From Pseudomonas sivasensis (GTDB lineage Bacteria; Pseudomonadota; Gammaproteobacteria; Pseudomonadales; Pseudomonadaceae), in the NCBI RefSeq assembly GCF_013778505.1, contig NZ_JAAOWU010000005.1, positions 72,393 to 136,392 on the forward strand: a DNA stretch of 64,000 bases, read 5' to 3'. Made by a program: the position numbers and the translations under genes. Shown in pieces: positions 44,791-52,869 of this stretch (its first letter is position 1; each line of letters opens with the position of its first letter). A model generated the notes under the pieces. It did not search any database, had not been told where the DNA came from, and saw only the letters and a list, made by a program, of their open reading frames with translations.

Positions 44791-45780
44791 TTATTTGTTC
44801 GCCAGGGCAAAGGGCGGATGCAGGACTGTGGCCGTTTGCGCCGGACGCGCGCGCTTGGCCACCTGCAACACCGCCTCAACCACTCGCGCCGTGGCGGTGA
44901 TCGGCAGCATATGGCCGCGCCCTTCCACCACTTGCAGCTTGAGGCCTGGCACTTTGTCGGCGAGGGCCTGGCCGTGTTTGCGAAAGTCCAGCACCTTGTC
45001 TCGCGCGCCATAGATCAGGCCGATGGGCAGCGTCAGTTGCGAGTAGCGCTTGACCATGTCCGGCAGGAAGTCGTTGACCTGTGCGATCTCGCTGGAGGCT
45101 GCATAAAAGTTGTCGGGGCGCATGCCCAGCAGCCCGCCGCCCTGGGTGGCGAAATCTTCGGGAGCGGTGTCCGGGGCGAATACGCCCTTGACCACCGAAC
45201 GCCGGGTCAACAGGCCAATGGGCACGGTGAGGGTATGGGCGACCCAGCGCCGTAACCAGGCCGGTCGCACCGCCAGCGACCAGAACACCAACGGCAAGGT
45301 GGGTTGGGGATGGGTCAGCGGCGCCACCAGCACCAGGCCGGATACGGCCTCGGGGTGGTCGAGGGCCAGGGCCAGGGATATCGCTCCGCCCAGGGAATGC
45401 CCCAACACCAGGGGCTTTTCCAGGCCCAGTGCTCGCATAAACGCTGCGACCTGACGCGCCTGGGCCGGCAGGTCCGCTGCCGTGCCTTTATGACGCGTGG
45501 AATAACCCGACCCGGGACGGTCGAGGGTGATCACCCGAAAATGCTCACGCAACTGGCCGGACAAGGCATAGGTCAGGTTGCGACTGCTGCCCATCAGCCC
45601 GTGAATCATCACCAGGGGTGGGCCTTTGCCCTCTTCTACATAATGAAAGCGCTCGCCATCGACCTCCACCAAGCGCCCATTGATGGGGACAGCGGCTTCA
45701 ATGCGCCGTGTCATCCAGGCGCTGAAGCCCCATAACACCGCACTTGCGCCCGCCGCAGCGGCAACCCACTCCACAGCCAT
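44791..45780 (-). CDS. Alpha/beta-fold hydrolase, membrane-anchored
   Basis: 329 aa from the ATG at 45780 (AGAGGA eight bases upstream; an in-frame ATG at 45843 has no clear start signal). An N-terminal hydrophobic segment (about 3-22) may anchor it. The fold signature is complete: MIHGLMGSSRN oxyanion loop, nucleophile elbow GHSLGGA, Asp in IYGARDKVL and His in EGRGHMLPI. It probably hydrolyses esters, and could act on esters made by the Baeyer-Villiger-type enzyme encoded divergently. Confidence 0.88.
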   Translation of the reverse strand: MAVEWVAAAAGASAVLWGFSAWMTRRIEAAVPINGRLVEVDGERFHYVEEGKGPPLVMIHGLMGSSRNLTYALSGQLREHFRVITLDRPGSGYSTRHKGTAADLPAQARQVAAFMRALGLEKPLVLGHSLGGAISLALALDHPEAVSGLVLVAPLTHPQPTLPLVFWSLAVRPAWLRRWVAHTLTVPIGLLTRRSVVKGVFAPDTAPEDFATQGGGLLGMRPDNFYAASSEIAQVNDFLPDMVKRYSQLTLPIGLIYGARDKVLDFRKHGQALADKVPGLKLQVVEGRGHMLPITATARVVEAVLQVAKRARPAQTATVLHPPFALANK

Positions 45781-46056
45781 AGCTCGGTCCTCTGCTTCCC
45801 TGCTGCTGGCGACCCGACCGGAATTGGTCAAGGCCTCAGCCATCGCCCGCCCCCTGGACTATGACCTCATGCGGACCGTGCTCGTCCGTCGGACAAGTGG
45901 TGCATACCAAACATGGTCCTAGCGTAGGCGATATTTTCAGGTAGATTATTTAAAATCTTTTTTAAAATAATTAATTCAATTTTTCTTTGCAATGGTGTTT
46001 TATCTAAAAGACAAAACAAAAACAGGAGCACATCCGATGCCCATCAAGGACAGCCT
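45781..46056. promoter_or_regulatory. Divergent promoter region, hydrolase / flavin monooxygenase
   Basis: 276 bp. Two palindromic elements are visible: CGGAC-N7-GTCCG plus an abutting CGGAC (45872-45894), and an AT-rich inverted repeat ATTATTTAAAA...TTTTAAAATAAT (45945-45971). An AACAAAAA tract with CAGGAG (46013-46028) and a 7-codon upstream ORF (46037-46060) precede the monooxygenase. Confidence 0.5.
45872..45894. promoter_or_regulatory. Triple CGGAC half-site, possible TetR-type operator
   Basis: CGGAC (45872), GTCCG (45884) and CGGAC (45890) give the 11-bp palindrome GTCCG-T-CGGAC and a wider CGGAC-N7-GTCCG. It lies between divergent genes, though partly within the possible longer hydrolase reading region upstream of its start. 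Confidence 0.3.
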
Positions 46057-46060
46057 ATGA
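46037..46060 (+). CDS. 7-codon upstream ORF of the monooxygenase gene
   Basis: ATG at 46037, eight bases after CAGGAG, encodes MPIKDSL and stops at TGA 46058-46060, which overlaps the monooxygenase ATG at 46057 (ATGA). The Shine-Dalgarno of the main gene (AAGGA, 46046-46050) lies inside this frame, so ribosomes on the leader could feed or gate the main start. Confidence 0.4.
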   Translation: MPIKDSL

Positions 46061-47595
46061 ATGCCCACAGTGAATCCATCGACATCGCCATCATCGGTTC
46101 AGGCTTCGCCGGCCTGTGCATGGCCATCAAACTCAAAGAGGCCGGGTTCACCGACTTCTTTATCGCCGAACAGGCCGAGACCCTCGGCGGTACTTGGCGG
46201 GACAACCACTACCCAGGCTGCGCCTGCGATGTGCAGTCCCATGTGTATTCGTTTTCCTTTGCGCCCAACCCGAACTGGACGCGGCAGTTCGCGCGCCAAG
46301 CGGAAATACGCGCCTACTTGGAGCAATGCGCTGTGCGCTTCGGCCTGGCGCCTTACCTGCGTTTCAACAAGGGCCTTGAACGCGCAGTATTCGATGAGCA
46401 GCAGCAACGCTGGCAATTGAGCTTCAGCGATGGCCGGCACGTGAGCGCACGGGTGCTGGTATCGGGTATGGGCGGCCTGTCGCGCCCGGCGCTGCCGGAG
46501 ATTCCAGGCCTGGAGAACTTCAAGGGCAAGCGCTTCCACTCCCAGCAGTGGGACCATGACTATTCCTTGAAAGGCAAACGCGTGGCGGTGATCGGCACCG
46601 GCGCCAGTGCCATCCAGTTCGTGCCGCAGATTGCGCCGCAGGTGGCCCACCTGGACCTGTTCCAGCGCACGCCACCGTGGATCATGCCCAAGCCTGACCG
46701 GGCAATTTCGCCCCTCGAACGCTGGCTGTTCAAGCACCTGCCTTTCACCCAGCGCCTGGTGCGCGGCGCCTTTTACTGGGCGCTGGAAGGTCGCGTAGTG
46801 GGCTTTGCCCTGCACCCGAGGCTGATGAAGATGGTGCAGAAAATCGCCCAACGCCATCTGCACAAGCAAGTGGCCCGCCCGTCCCTGCGCAAGACCCTGA
46901 CGCCGGACTACACCATCGGCTGCAAGCGCGTGCTGATCTCCAATGACTACTACCCGGCGCTGTCGCGCAGCAATGTCGAGGTGGTCACCGACCGCGTGCT
47001 GCGCATCGAAGCCGACGGCGTGATCACCGCCGACGGCATCAAGCACCCGGCCGATTGCCTGATATTCGGCACCGGCTTCCAAGCTACCGACCCCGTGCCC
47101 CGCGACTGCATCATCGGGCGCGACGGTGTGGACCTGATGGACGCCTGGCACGACGGCGCCCATGCCTACAAGGGCACGACGGTACCGGGTTATCCCAACC
47201 TGTTTTTGATCGTCGGGCCCAATACCGGTCTGGGGCATAACTCGATGATCCTGATGATCGAGGCGCAGGTGACCTACATCCTCGACGCACTCAAGCAGAT
47301 GCAGCGCCAGCGCATCGCCACAGTGGACGTCAAGCCGGCGGTGGAACAAGCGTACAACCGCCGACTGCAGGACCAACTCAAGCGCACCATCTGGAACACC
47401 GGCGGTTGCCAGAGCTGGTACCTCGACCCGCGCACCGGCAAAAACACCACCCTGTGGCCCGGCTCCACGTGGCGCTTCAAGCAGGTCACGCGACAGTTTG
47501 CGCTCAAGGACTATGAAGTCGATCGGTTACCGCTCAATACGCCCGCCCGTCCCGCGGCGGCCGCCCATTCCACCGCAGAAGGCAGCCTGTCATGA
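46057..47595 (+). CDS. Flavin-containing (Baeyer-Villiger-type) monooxygenase
   Basis: 512 aa. It has the FAD motif IAIIGSGFAGLCMAIKL (about 9-25), the GGTWRDNHYPGCACDVQSHVYSFSF segment, the BVMO fingerprint FKGKRFHSQQWD (FxGxxxHxxxW followed by D rather than P) and the NADPH motif AVIGTGASAIQFVP. Such enzymes turn ketones into esters or oxidise long-chain substrates, as in the mycobacterial MymA group. Its stop overlaps the SDR start by 4 bp, and a metal-dependent hydrolase follows, suggesting an oxidation-reduction-hydrolysis module induced with the divergent hydrolase. Confidence 0.9.
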   Translation: MNAHSESIDIAIIGSGFAGLCMAIKLKEAGFTDFFIAEQAETLGGTWRDNHYPGCACDVQSHVYSFSFAPNPNWTRQFARQAEIRAYLEQCAVRFGLAPYLRFNKGLERAVFDEQQQRWQLSFSDGRHVSARVLVSGMGGLSRPALPEIPGLENFKGKRFHSQQWDHDYSLKGKRVAVIGTGASAIQFVPQIAPQVAHLDLFQRTPPWIMPKPDRAISPLERWLFKHLPFTQRLVRGAFYWALEGRVVGFALHPRLMKMVQKIAQRHLHKQVARPSLRKTLTPDYTIGCKRVLISNDYYPALSRSNVEVVTDRVLRIEADGVITADGIKHPADCLIFGTGFQATDPVPRDCIIGRDGVDLMDAWHDGAHAYKGTTVPGYPNLFLIVGPNTGLGHNSMILMIEAQVTYILDALKQMQRQRIATVDVKPAVEQAYNRRLQDQLKRTIWNTGGCQSWYLDPRTGKNTTLWPGSTWRFKQVTRQFALKDYEVDRLPLNTPARPAAAAHSTAEGSLS

Positions 47596-48482
47596 AGTCA
47601 TTCAACGGTCGCGTGGCGGCCATCACTGGCGCGGCATCCGGCATGGGTCGCGCGTTGGCTCTGGCACTCGCGCGGGAAGGTTGCCATCTGGCACTGGCGG
47701 ACAAAAACGCCTCAGGCCTGGAGCAAACCCTGACGCTGATCAAGACCTCCACCCTGTCACCCGTGATGATCACCACCCAGGTGCTGGACGTGTCCGATCG
47801 CCAGGCCATGGAAGAATGGGCCGCGCGCTGCATGGCTGAGCACGGCCAGGTCAACCTAGTGTTCAACAATGCCGGGGTGGCCCTCTCCAGCACCGTGGAG
47901 GGCGTGGACTATGCCGACCTGGAATGGATTGTCGGCATCAACTTCTGGGGAGTAGTCCACGGCACCAAGGCGTTCCTGCCCTATCTCAAAGCCAGCGGCG
48001 AAGGTCATGTAATCAACACCTCCAGCGTGTTTGGCCTGTTTGCCCAACCGGGAATGAGCGGCTACAACGCCACTAAATTCGCCGTGCGCGGCTTCACCGA
48101 AGCACTGCGCCAGGAACTGGATCTGCAACGCTGCGGCGTGTCGGCCACCTGCGTTCACCCCGGTGGCATTCGGACCGACATCTGCCGCAGCAGCCGCATC
48201 GACGCGAACATGACCGGCTTCTTGATCCACAGCGAACAGCAAGCCCGCGCCGATTTCGAAAAACTCTTCATCACCGATGCCGACCAGGCCGCCAAAGTGA
48301 TCCTCCAAGGCATCCGCAAAAACAAACGCCGCGTGCTGATCGGCCGCGATGCGTATTTCCTCGACCTGCTCGCCCGTTGCCTGCCCGCGGCCTATCAGGC
48401 GTTGGTGGTGTTCGCCAGCAAACGCATGGCGCCCAAGCAACGCAGGCCAGTATTTGAAACCAATGACGAACCCCGTCTCTGA
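47592..48482 (+). CDS. Short-chain dehydrogenase/reductase
   Basis: 296 aa. Classical SDR motifs are TGAASGMGRALAL (cofactor, about 12-24), NNAGVALSS, SSVFGLFAQPGMSGYNATK (catalytic Ser, Tyr, Lys) and HPGGIRTDI. The C-terminal extension (LLARCLPAAYQALVVFASKRM) is amphipathic and may associate with membranes. Overlap with the monooxygenase gene suggests it supplies the ketone substrate by oxidising a secondary alcohol, or reduces an aldehyde product. Confidence 0.9.
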   Translation: MKSFNGRVAAITGAASGMGRALALALAREGCHLALADKNASGLEQTLTLIKTSTLSPVMITTQVLDVSDRQAMEEWAARCMAEHGQVNLVFNNAGVALSSTVEGVDYADLEWIVGINFWGVVHGTKAFLPYLKASGEGHVINTSSVFGLFAQPGMSGYNATKFAVRGFTEALRQELDLQRCGVSATCVHPGGIRTDICRSSRIDANMTGFLIHSEQQARADFEKLFITDADQAAKVILQGIRKNKRRVLIGRDAYFLDLLARCLPAAYQALVVFASKRMAPKQRRPVFETNDEPRL

Positions 48483-48497
48483 ACAGGAGCACGCACT

Positions 48498-49331
48498 ATG
48501 CTGCCTATCCGCCGCGACGTCCGTTTTGTCCTGCCCGCCGAGCGCATCACCAACTGGCACGAACAGGGCCCGTTCATCACGCATTTTTTCAATGCCCTGT
48601 CCCTGCTGTTTCCCCAGGGCGAGCTGTTTTTCATGGACAGCGTGCGCCACTACCGCCAGCGCGTGGAGGACCCTGCGCTGAAAAAAGAGATCCAGGGCTT
48701 TATCGGTCAGGAGGCGATGCACAGCCGTGAACACGTGGCCTACAACGACCTGATGCAAGCGGCAGGGCTGCCGGCACACACCCTGGACCGTCGTCTCAAG
48801 TTCGTCCTGGACCTGCAGAAAAAACACTTTCCGCCCGCCTTCAACCTGGCAATCACCATTGCCCTTGAGCACTACACAGCGATGCTTGCGGAAATCCTGC
48901 TCAGCGATCCGTCCCGCTTTGGCGACTCACTCAAGGGCTACCAGCAGATGTGGTACTGGCACGCTCTGGAGGAAACCGAACACAAGGCTGTGGCCTTCGA
49001 CGTGTGGAATACGGTGATCAAGCCCGGCCCCAAGCGCTATCTGCTGCGCACCGGCGCCATGCTGACCACCACGGTGTTCTTCTGGCTGGTCGTACTGGAT
49101 TTCCACGTACGCCTCTTGATCGCAGACCGTAAGGCCGGCGGGCACCTCAAAGGCTTCTGGCGCATGCTGAAGTTTCTGTATGGGCCCAAGGGAGTTTTCC
49201 CACGGATGCTGCGGCCTTGGCTGCACTACTTCAAACCCGGCTTTCATCCATGGGACCACGATAACCGCGCGCGCCTGGAGGGCATCGACAGCCTGATCGA
49301 AGACATCGAACAGACTCAGCGCGGCTACTAG
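48498..49331 (+). CDS. Predicted metal-dependent hydrolase (PF10118-type)
   Basis: 277 aa. Carboxylate and His clusters FIGQEAMHSREHVAYN, IALEHYTAMLAE and WHALEETEHKAVAFDVWN give a helical diiron-like EExxH arrangement, followed by a transmembrane-like segment (about 190-207, TTTVFFWLVVLDF). This family (Metal_hydrol) is uncharacterised but often travels with BVMO/SDR genes in actinobacteria and pseudomonads. It could be an oxygenase or hydrolase acting on lipids. It lies 15 bp after the SDR with CAGGAG upstream. Its TAG stop overlaps the TAG stop of the convergent EAL gene. Confidence 0.82.
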   Translation: MLPIRRDVRFVLPAERITNWHEQGPFITHFFNALSLLFPQGELFFMDSVRHYRQRVEDPALKKEIQGFIGQEAMHSREHVAYNDLMQAAGLPAHTLDRRLKFVLDLQKKHFPPAFNLAITIALEHYTAMLAEILLSDPSRFGDSLKGYQQMWYWHALEETEHKAVAFDVWNTVIKPGPKRYLLRTGAMLTTTVFFWLVVLDFHVRLLIADRKAGGHLKGFWRMLKFLYGPKGVFPRMLRPWLHYFKPGFHPWDHDNRARLEGIDSLIEDIEQTQRGY

Positions 49332-51403
49332 GCTTGCGCCAAGGCTTCACGCTCGCGCACAAAGCCTTCCAACTGATCGCCCGGCAGTGCCTTGCTGAAA
49401 TACCAGCCCTGGATAATCAACTCAGGGCCGGTGTTCAGGAAGGCCAACTGCTCGGCGGTCTCCACACCCTCCACCACCACGCCCAGGTTCAGCGCTTCGC
49501 AGAAACGCAGCATGCCGGTCAGCACTTGGGCGCCTTTGGGATCGTGTTGGGCCACCACGAAACTGCGATCGATCTTGATGAAGTCCACCGGGAATTGGTG
49601 CAGATAGCTCAGGGCCGAAAACCCGGTGCCGAAGTCATCGATATAGACCTTGGCGCCGATGTCCTGCAATTTGCGGATGGTCTGGCGCGTGGCCGGGATG
49701 TCGCTGATCAGCGCGTCTTCGGTGATTTCCACCGACACCTGCCCATGGGCCTGAGCGAGGATTTCCACGAGGCGTTCGCCATAGGCCGCGTCGGTCAGGG
49801 TCGCGCTGGAAATGTTGATGGTCATGGGCAGCGCAAAACCGAGCTTTTGCCACTTCTGATACTGACGAATCGCCTGGGACGCCACCCACACATCCACGTC
49901 CGGCATCAGCCGCGCCTGCGCCAACCATTGCAGGAATTCCCACGGCGAGTGCACGGTGCCCTGGGCATCGCGGGCGCGCATCAGCGCTTCGCAGCCAGTA
50001 CACAGGCCGGTGCGTGTCGAGACCTGCGGCTGGAATTCAAGGTAGAACTCGTAGTCGCTGATCTGTTGGATGTGGCTCAGTTCATTGGCTTGGCGCGCGA
50101 AGGTCCTGTGGGACGCCAGCACCGGGTCCAGCTCGCGCAGCCGGCCTTTCTCTTCGAGGCCTCGGAAGGTCATGTCGAGGGATTTCAGGTACACCGTTCC
50201 ACCTTCAGCGGCCTGGCGATGGATTGCACGTACATACGGCGCGTACACCAGGGTGCCCAGGGCCAATAGCGTTACTTGCAGCGCGACTGCCGCCAGATCG
50301 CCGTGGGTGCTCAGGTAGGCATTGAGCAATACCGGGGAAGTGAACGGCACGCTGGCCACCGCCGGAGATACCCACCCCAACTCCACCACGGTCAACGCCA
50401 CCATTGCGTTCAGGGCAGGGACTACCAGAAACGGAATGAACAGGCGTGGGTTGAGGATGATCGGCAGGCCGAACAGCAGGACTTCACTGACGTTGAACAG
50501 CGAGAGCGGCAAGCTCGCCACGGCCAGCAGGCGCATCGACTGACTCTTGGAAAACAGCAGGATTGCCACCAGCAAGCACAATGCACCGCCCGAGCCGCCG
50601 ATAAAGGCAAAACTGCCCAATAGGCCGCTGTTGAGTACATATTTAATCGGCTCACCTGCTGCCAGCGCGGCGCCGTTGAGCACCACCGCCTGATCCAGTA
50701 CGTCGAACAGCGGTTGCATGGCGTACACGCCGTGGATCCCGAAAAACCACAACAGCGAGTTCATCAACGTGACAAACAAACCGCTGCCATAGGGCGACTC
50801 CAGGGCTTCAATCACCTGGGGCCCCTGCAACTGCGCCACATAAGGAATCTGCAGCAACAAAGACAGCGCCACCACCAGCGCCAGAGCGGTGATGGCACCG
50901 GGCACCACCATATTGATCGTACCCCGCAGGTTGTGCCCTACCAGGTCTTCATTGACCAGGCGGGTCCAGCGGTAGCGGTACAGCCAGGCCATGGCCGGCA
51001 CGTTCAACAGCGGTGAGGCAATGGCGATAAACAGGACGAACGTGGCAGACGCGCGGGGGTATTCGCGCAGGATAAAGGTCGCGACCACTACATGAGCCAG
51101 GCACAGAAACGCCACCGGTAACTGCGGCAGGCGGTACTGAATCGCCAGCATGTAACCGATGGAAGCCGCCACCAGCAGCGGAATCACTGAACTGATCTGG
51201 TTGTGCAACCCTGCGAGAAGCGCTACCACTTGCGGATCGAACCCCAGTACCCGCGCACATTCGGACAGGATCAGAAAACCCGCTGACACCAGCAGGCACG
51301 GCAGGATCCACAGCAGCCCTTCGCGGATCGCACGCAACGACTCGGTACTGGCCAAGGCAGCCAGACGCTGGGTGAAGAACAGTTTGAACAGCGTTTGCGC
51401 CAT
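49328..51403 (-). CDS. PTS EIIC-like membrane domain fused to an EAL c-di-GMP phosphodiesterase
   Basis: About 691 aa from the ATG at 51403 (AGAGGG upstream); starts at 51451 or 51421 are possible. The N-terminal ~400 residues are a polytopic domain resembling sugar-PTS EIIC permeases of the lactose/cellobiose type (GIHGVYAMQPLFDVL, FIGGSGGALCLLVAILLF, FNVSEVLLFGLPIILNP). The C-terminal EAL domain has CEALMRA, TINISSATL, VEITEDAL, YIDDFGTGFSALSYL, KIDRSFV and VEGVET, all catalytic residues intact. It should hydrolyse c-di-GMP in response to a membrane, perhaps sugar, signal. Confidence 0.85.
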   Translation of the reverse strand: MAQTLFKLFFTQRLAALASTESLRAIREGLLWILPCLLVSAGFLILSECARVLGFDPQVVALLAGLHNQISSVIPLLVAASIGYMLAIQYRLPQLPVAFLCLAHVVVATFILREYPRASATFVLFIAIASPLLNVPAMAWLYRYRWTRLVNEDLVGHNLRGTINMVVPGAITALALVVALSLLLQIPYVAQLQGPQVIEALESPYGSGLFVTLMNSLLWFFGIHGVYAMQPLFDVLDQAVVLNGAALAAGEPIKYVLNSGLLGSFAFIGGSGGALCLLVAILLFSKSQSMRLLAVASLPLSLFNVSEVLLFGLPIILNPRLFIPFLVVPALNAMVALTVVELGWVSPAVASVPFTSPVLLNAYLSTHGDLAAVALQVTLLALGTLVYAPYVRAIHRQAAEGGTVYLKSLDMTFRGLEEKGRLRELDPVLASHRTFARQANELSHIQQISDYEFYLEFQPQVSTRTGLCTGCEALMRARDAQGTVHSPWEFLQWLAQARLMPDVDVWVASQAIRQYQKWQKLGFALPMTINISSATLTDAAYGERLVEILAQAHGQVSVEITEDALISDIPATRQTIRKLQDIGAKVYIDDFGTGFSALSYLHQFPVDFIKIDRSFVVAQHDPKGAQVLTGMLRFCEALNLGVVVEGVETAEQLAFLNTGPELIIQGWYFSKALPGDQLEGFVREREALAQA

Positions 51404-51688
51404 GACCCACCCTCTGCCCATCGCCCTCTGCCCATGGAAGGCAGTGCCCAAAATACCGGGGCTAACGCTACACGTCCTGACACCGGGAGCGAAAGCCTTT
51501 TGCCATGTTCAGGGCGGAAATTTCAGCAATGAATAGCAGGCAACGCCGGTTTTTTTTCAATTGTTGAATGTTGTGACCTGGGCCGATCCTGGAATCTGCT
51601 TCAATACCTGTTGTCTGCGCTTAATGCGCATATGGCTCGTCTCGGGCCAAAAACTGAAGCCTGATTCCATCTGATTTGGAGCACACCC
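51404..51688. other. Intergenic region between the EAL gene and the DUF6388-like gene
   Basis: 285 bp between divergent genes that must hold both promoters. I see no convincing operator, hairpin or small gene in it, only GGAG before the TTG start at 51689. Confidence 0.5.
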
Positions 51689-52018
51689 TTGTCACCACCT
51701 GGCGATAACCACCAGCTCGCGCTGGACCGATTCTTGAACGAACACCCCGATGTGGCCGCAGAACTGAACACCCTGAACCCGCTGGCCGCCCAGGCCAAGG
51801 GCGAAACCCTGGCACAGTACCGCGCCGAACGGTTGCATGAAGCGTTTGAGGCAGAAGCCGAACGCCAGGGTCTCTTTGCATGGGAGTTGACACTCAAACT
51901 GACCACCGACTCCTCCGAGGACTTCGAGGCCCTGCGCCTGGAAGTGCACAAGGAAGTGGCGCAGATGGCCGGACTGAGTTGGGTCGAATACTGCCAACTG
52001 CACGATTTGAACGGCTGA
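51689..52018 (+). CDS. Small conserved protein (DUF6388-like)
   Basis: 109 aa, starting at TTG 51689 with GGAG eight bases upstream; no in-frame ATG precedes the conserved part. It is acidic and helical (LALDRFLNEHPDVAAELNTLNPLAAQAKGETLAQYRAERLHEAFEAEAERQGL). It resembles a Pseudomonas family I believe is DUF6388, of unknown function. It converges on the kinase gene with an 8-bp gap and is not obviously part of the T6SS locus. Confidence 0.7.
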   Translation: MSPPGDNHQLALDRFLNEHPDVAAELNTLNPLAAQAKGETLAQYRAERLHEAFEAEAERQGLFAWELTLKLTTDSSEDFEALRLEVHKEVAQMAGLSWVEYCQLHDLNG

Positions 52019-52026
52019 TACGCCCA

Positions 52027-52869
52027 CTAAAACAACCAGTGGCGTCGCCGTCCATTTATCGCTTCGCACAATTCTTCGGCCGAAAGAGTGCGTCGTTCAG
52101 GGTCCACCTCCAACGCACAACGCAACGCGGACCAGCACTGGCGGGGCAGTTGTCGTGGCCTCGGCAATGGCTTATTCAACTGCCCCTTGCCGGGGCGGTT
52201 TCCCTGGGCGAGTTCATAGATCACACAGGCCGCGCCATACAGATCGGCCCTGGGAGACAGGCGCCCGCCCGCCAGCAATTCCGGTGCCGCATACGCCGGC
52301 GTCCAGGCGTTTAAGCGGCTGCGACTCAAGCCAGGCAAACCTGCAGCCTGCTGTGCCTCGCCATGCCCCAAACCAAAATCAAACAACTGCACACCCTGCT
52401 CGCCCACCATGATATTGGCGGGCTTCACATCGCCATGCAGAACGCCCTGCTGGTGGGCATACGCCAGCGCATCCAAGAGTTGCATTGCGATGGGTTTCAG
52501 CTCCCTCCAAGGCAATCCATCAGGGCACTCCTTGAGCAGCCGGTCCAGGGTCATACCGGTGAGCAACTCCATGGTGAAGAATGCAACCTGGCGCGGGGTG
52601 TCAACCTCGAAGGAAAACGTTCTGACCACATGATCGTGGCGCAGGCTTCGGGTCAGGGCGAACTCGCTGTACAGCAATACATGGCCGTCGGGGGATTCGG
52701 CGAGCGTATCGCCCAGCAGCTTCAGCGCCACCCATGCGTTGGGCTCGCCGAACGCCTCGTGCAGCAGATCACGGGCGCGGTAAACCACGCCCATCCCGCC
52801 TGTGCCCAATTCGCGTTCGAGGTGATAGCGTCCTGCAAGCAGGTTCGGCGGGCCGGTGACTGCACTCAT
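52027..52869 (-). CDS. stk1: T6SS-associated Ser/Thr protein kinase (Stk-like)
   Basis: A 280-aa Hanks-type kinase domain with almost no extension. Motifs: Gly-loop GTGGMGVVYRA, Lys in VALKLLG, catalytic loop VLHGDVKPANIM (HGD instead of HRD, so a non-RD kinase not expected to need activation-loop phosphorylation), DFGLG and the APE motif YAAPELL. It ends ...GRRRHWLF without a transmembrane segment. Gene order after stp and tssM equals that of P. aeruginosa HSI-II (stp1-stk1), where phosphorylation of the Fha protein regulates secretion. It overlaps stp by 4 bp. Confidence 0.88.
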   Translation of the reverse strand: MSAVTGPPNLLAGRYHLERELGTGGMGVVYRARDLLHEAFGEPNAWVALKLLGDTLAESPDGHVLLYSEFALTRSLRHDHVVRTFSFEVDTPRQVAFFTMELLTGMTLDRLLKECPDGLPWRELKPIAMQLLDALAYAHQQGVLHGDVKPANIMVGEQGVQLFDFGLGHGEAQQAAGLPGLSRSRLNAWTPAYAAPELLAGGRLSPRADLYGAACVIYELAQGNRPGKGQLNKPLPRPRQLPRQCWSALRCALEVDPERRTLSAEELCEAINGRRRHWLF

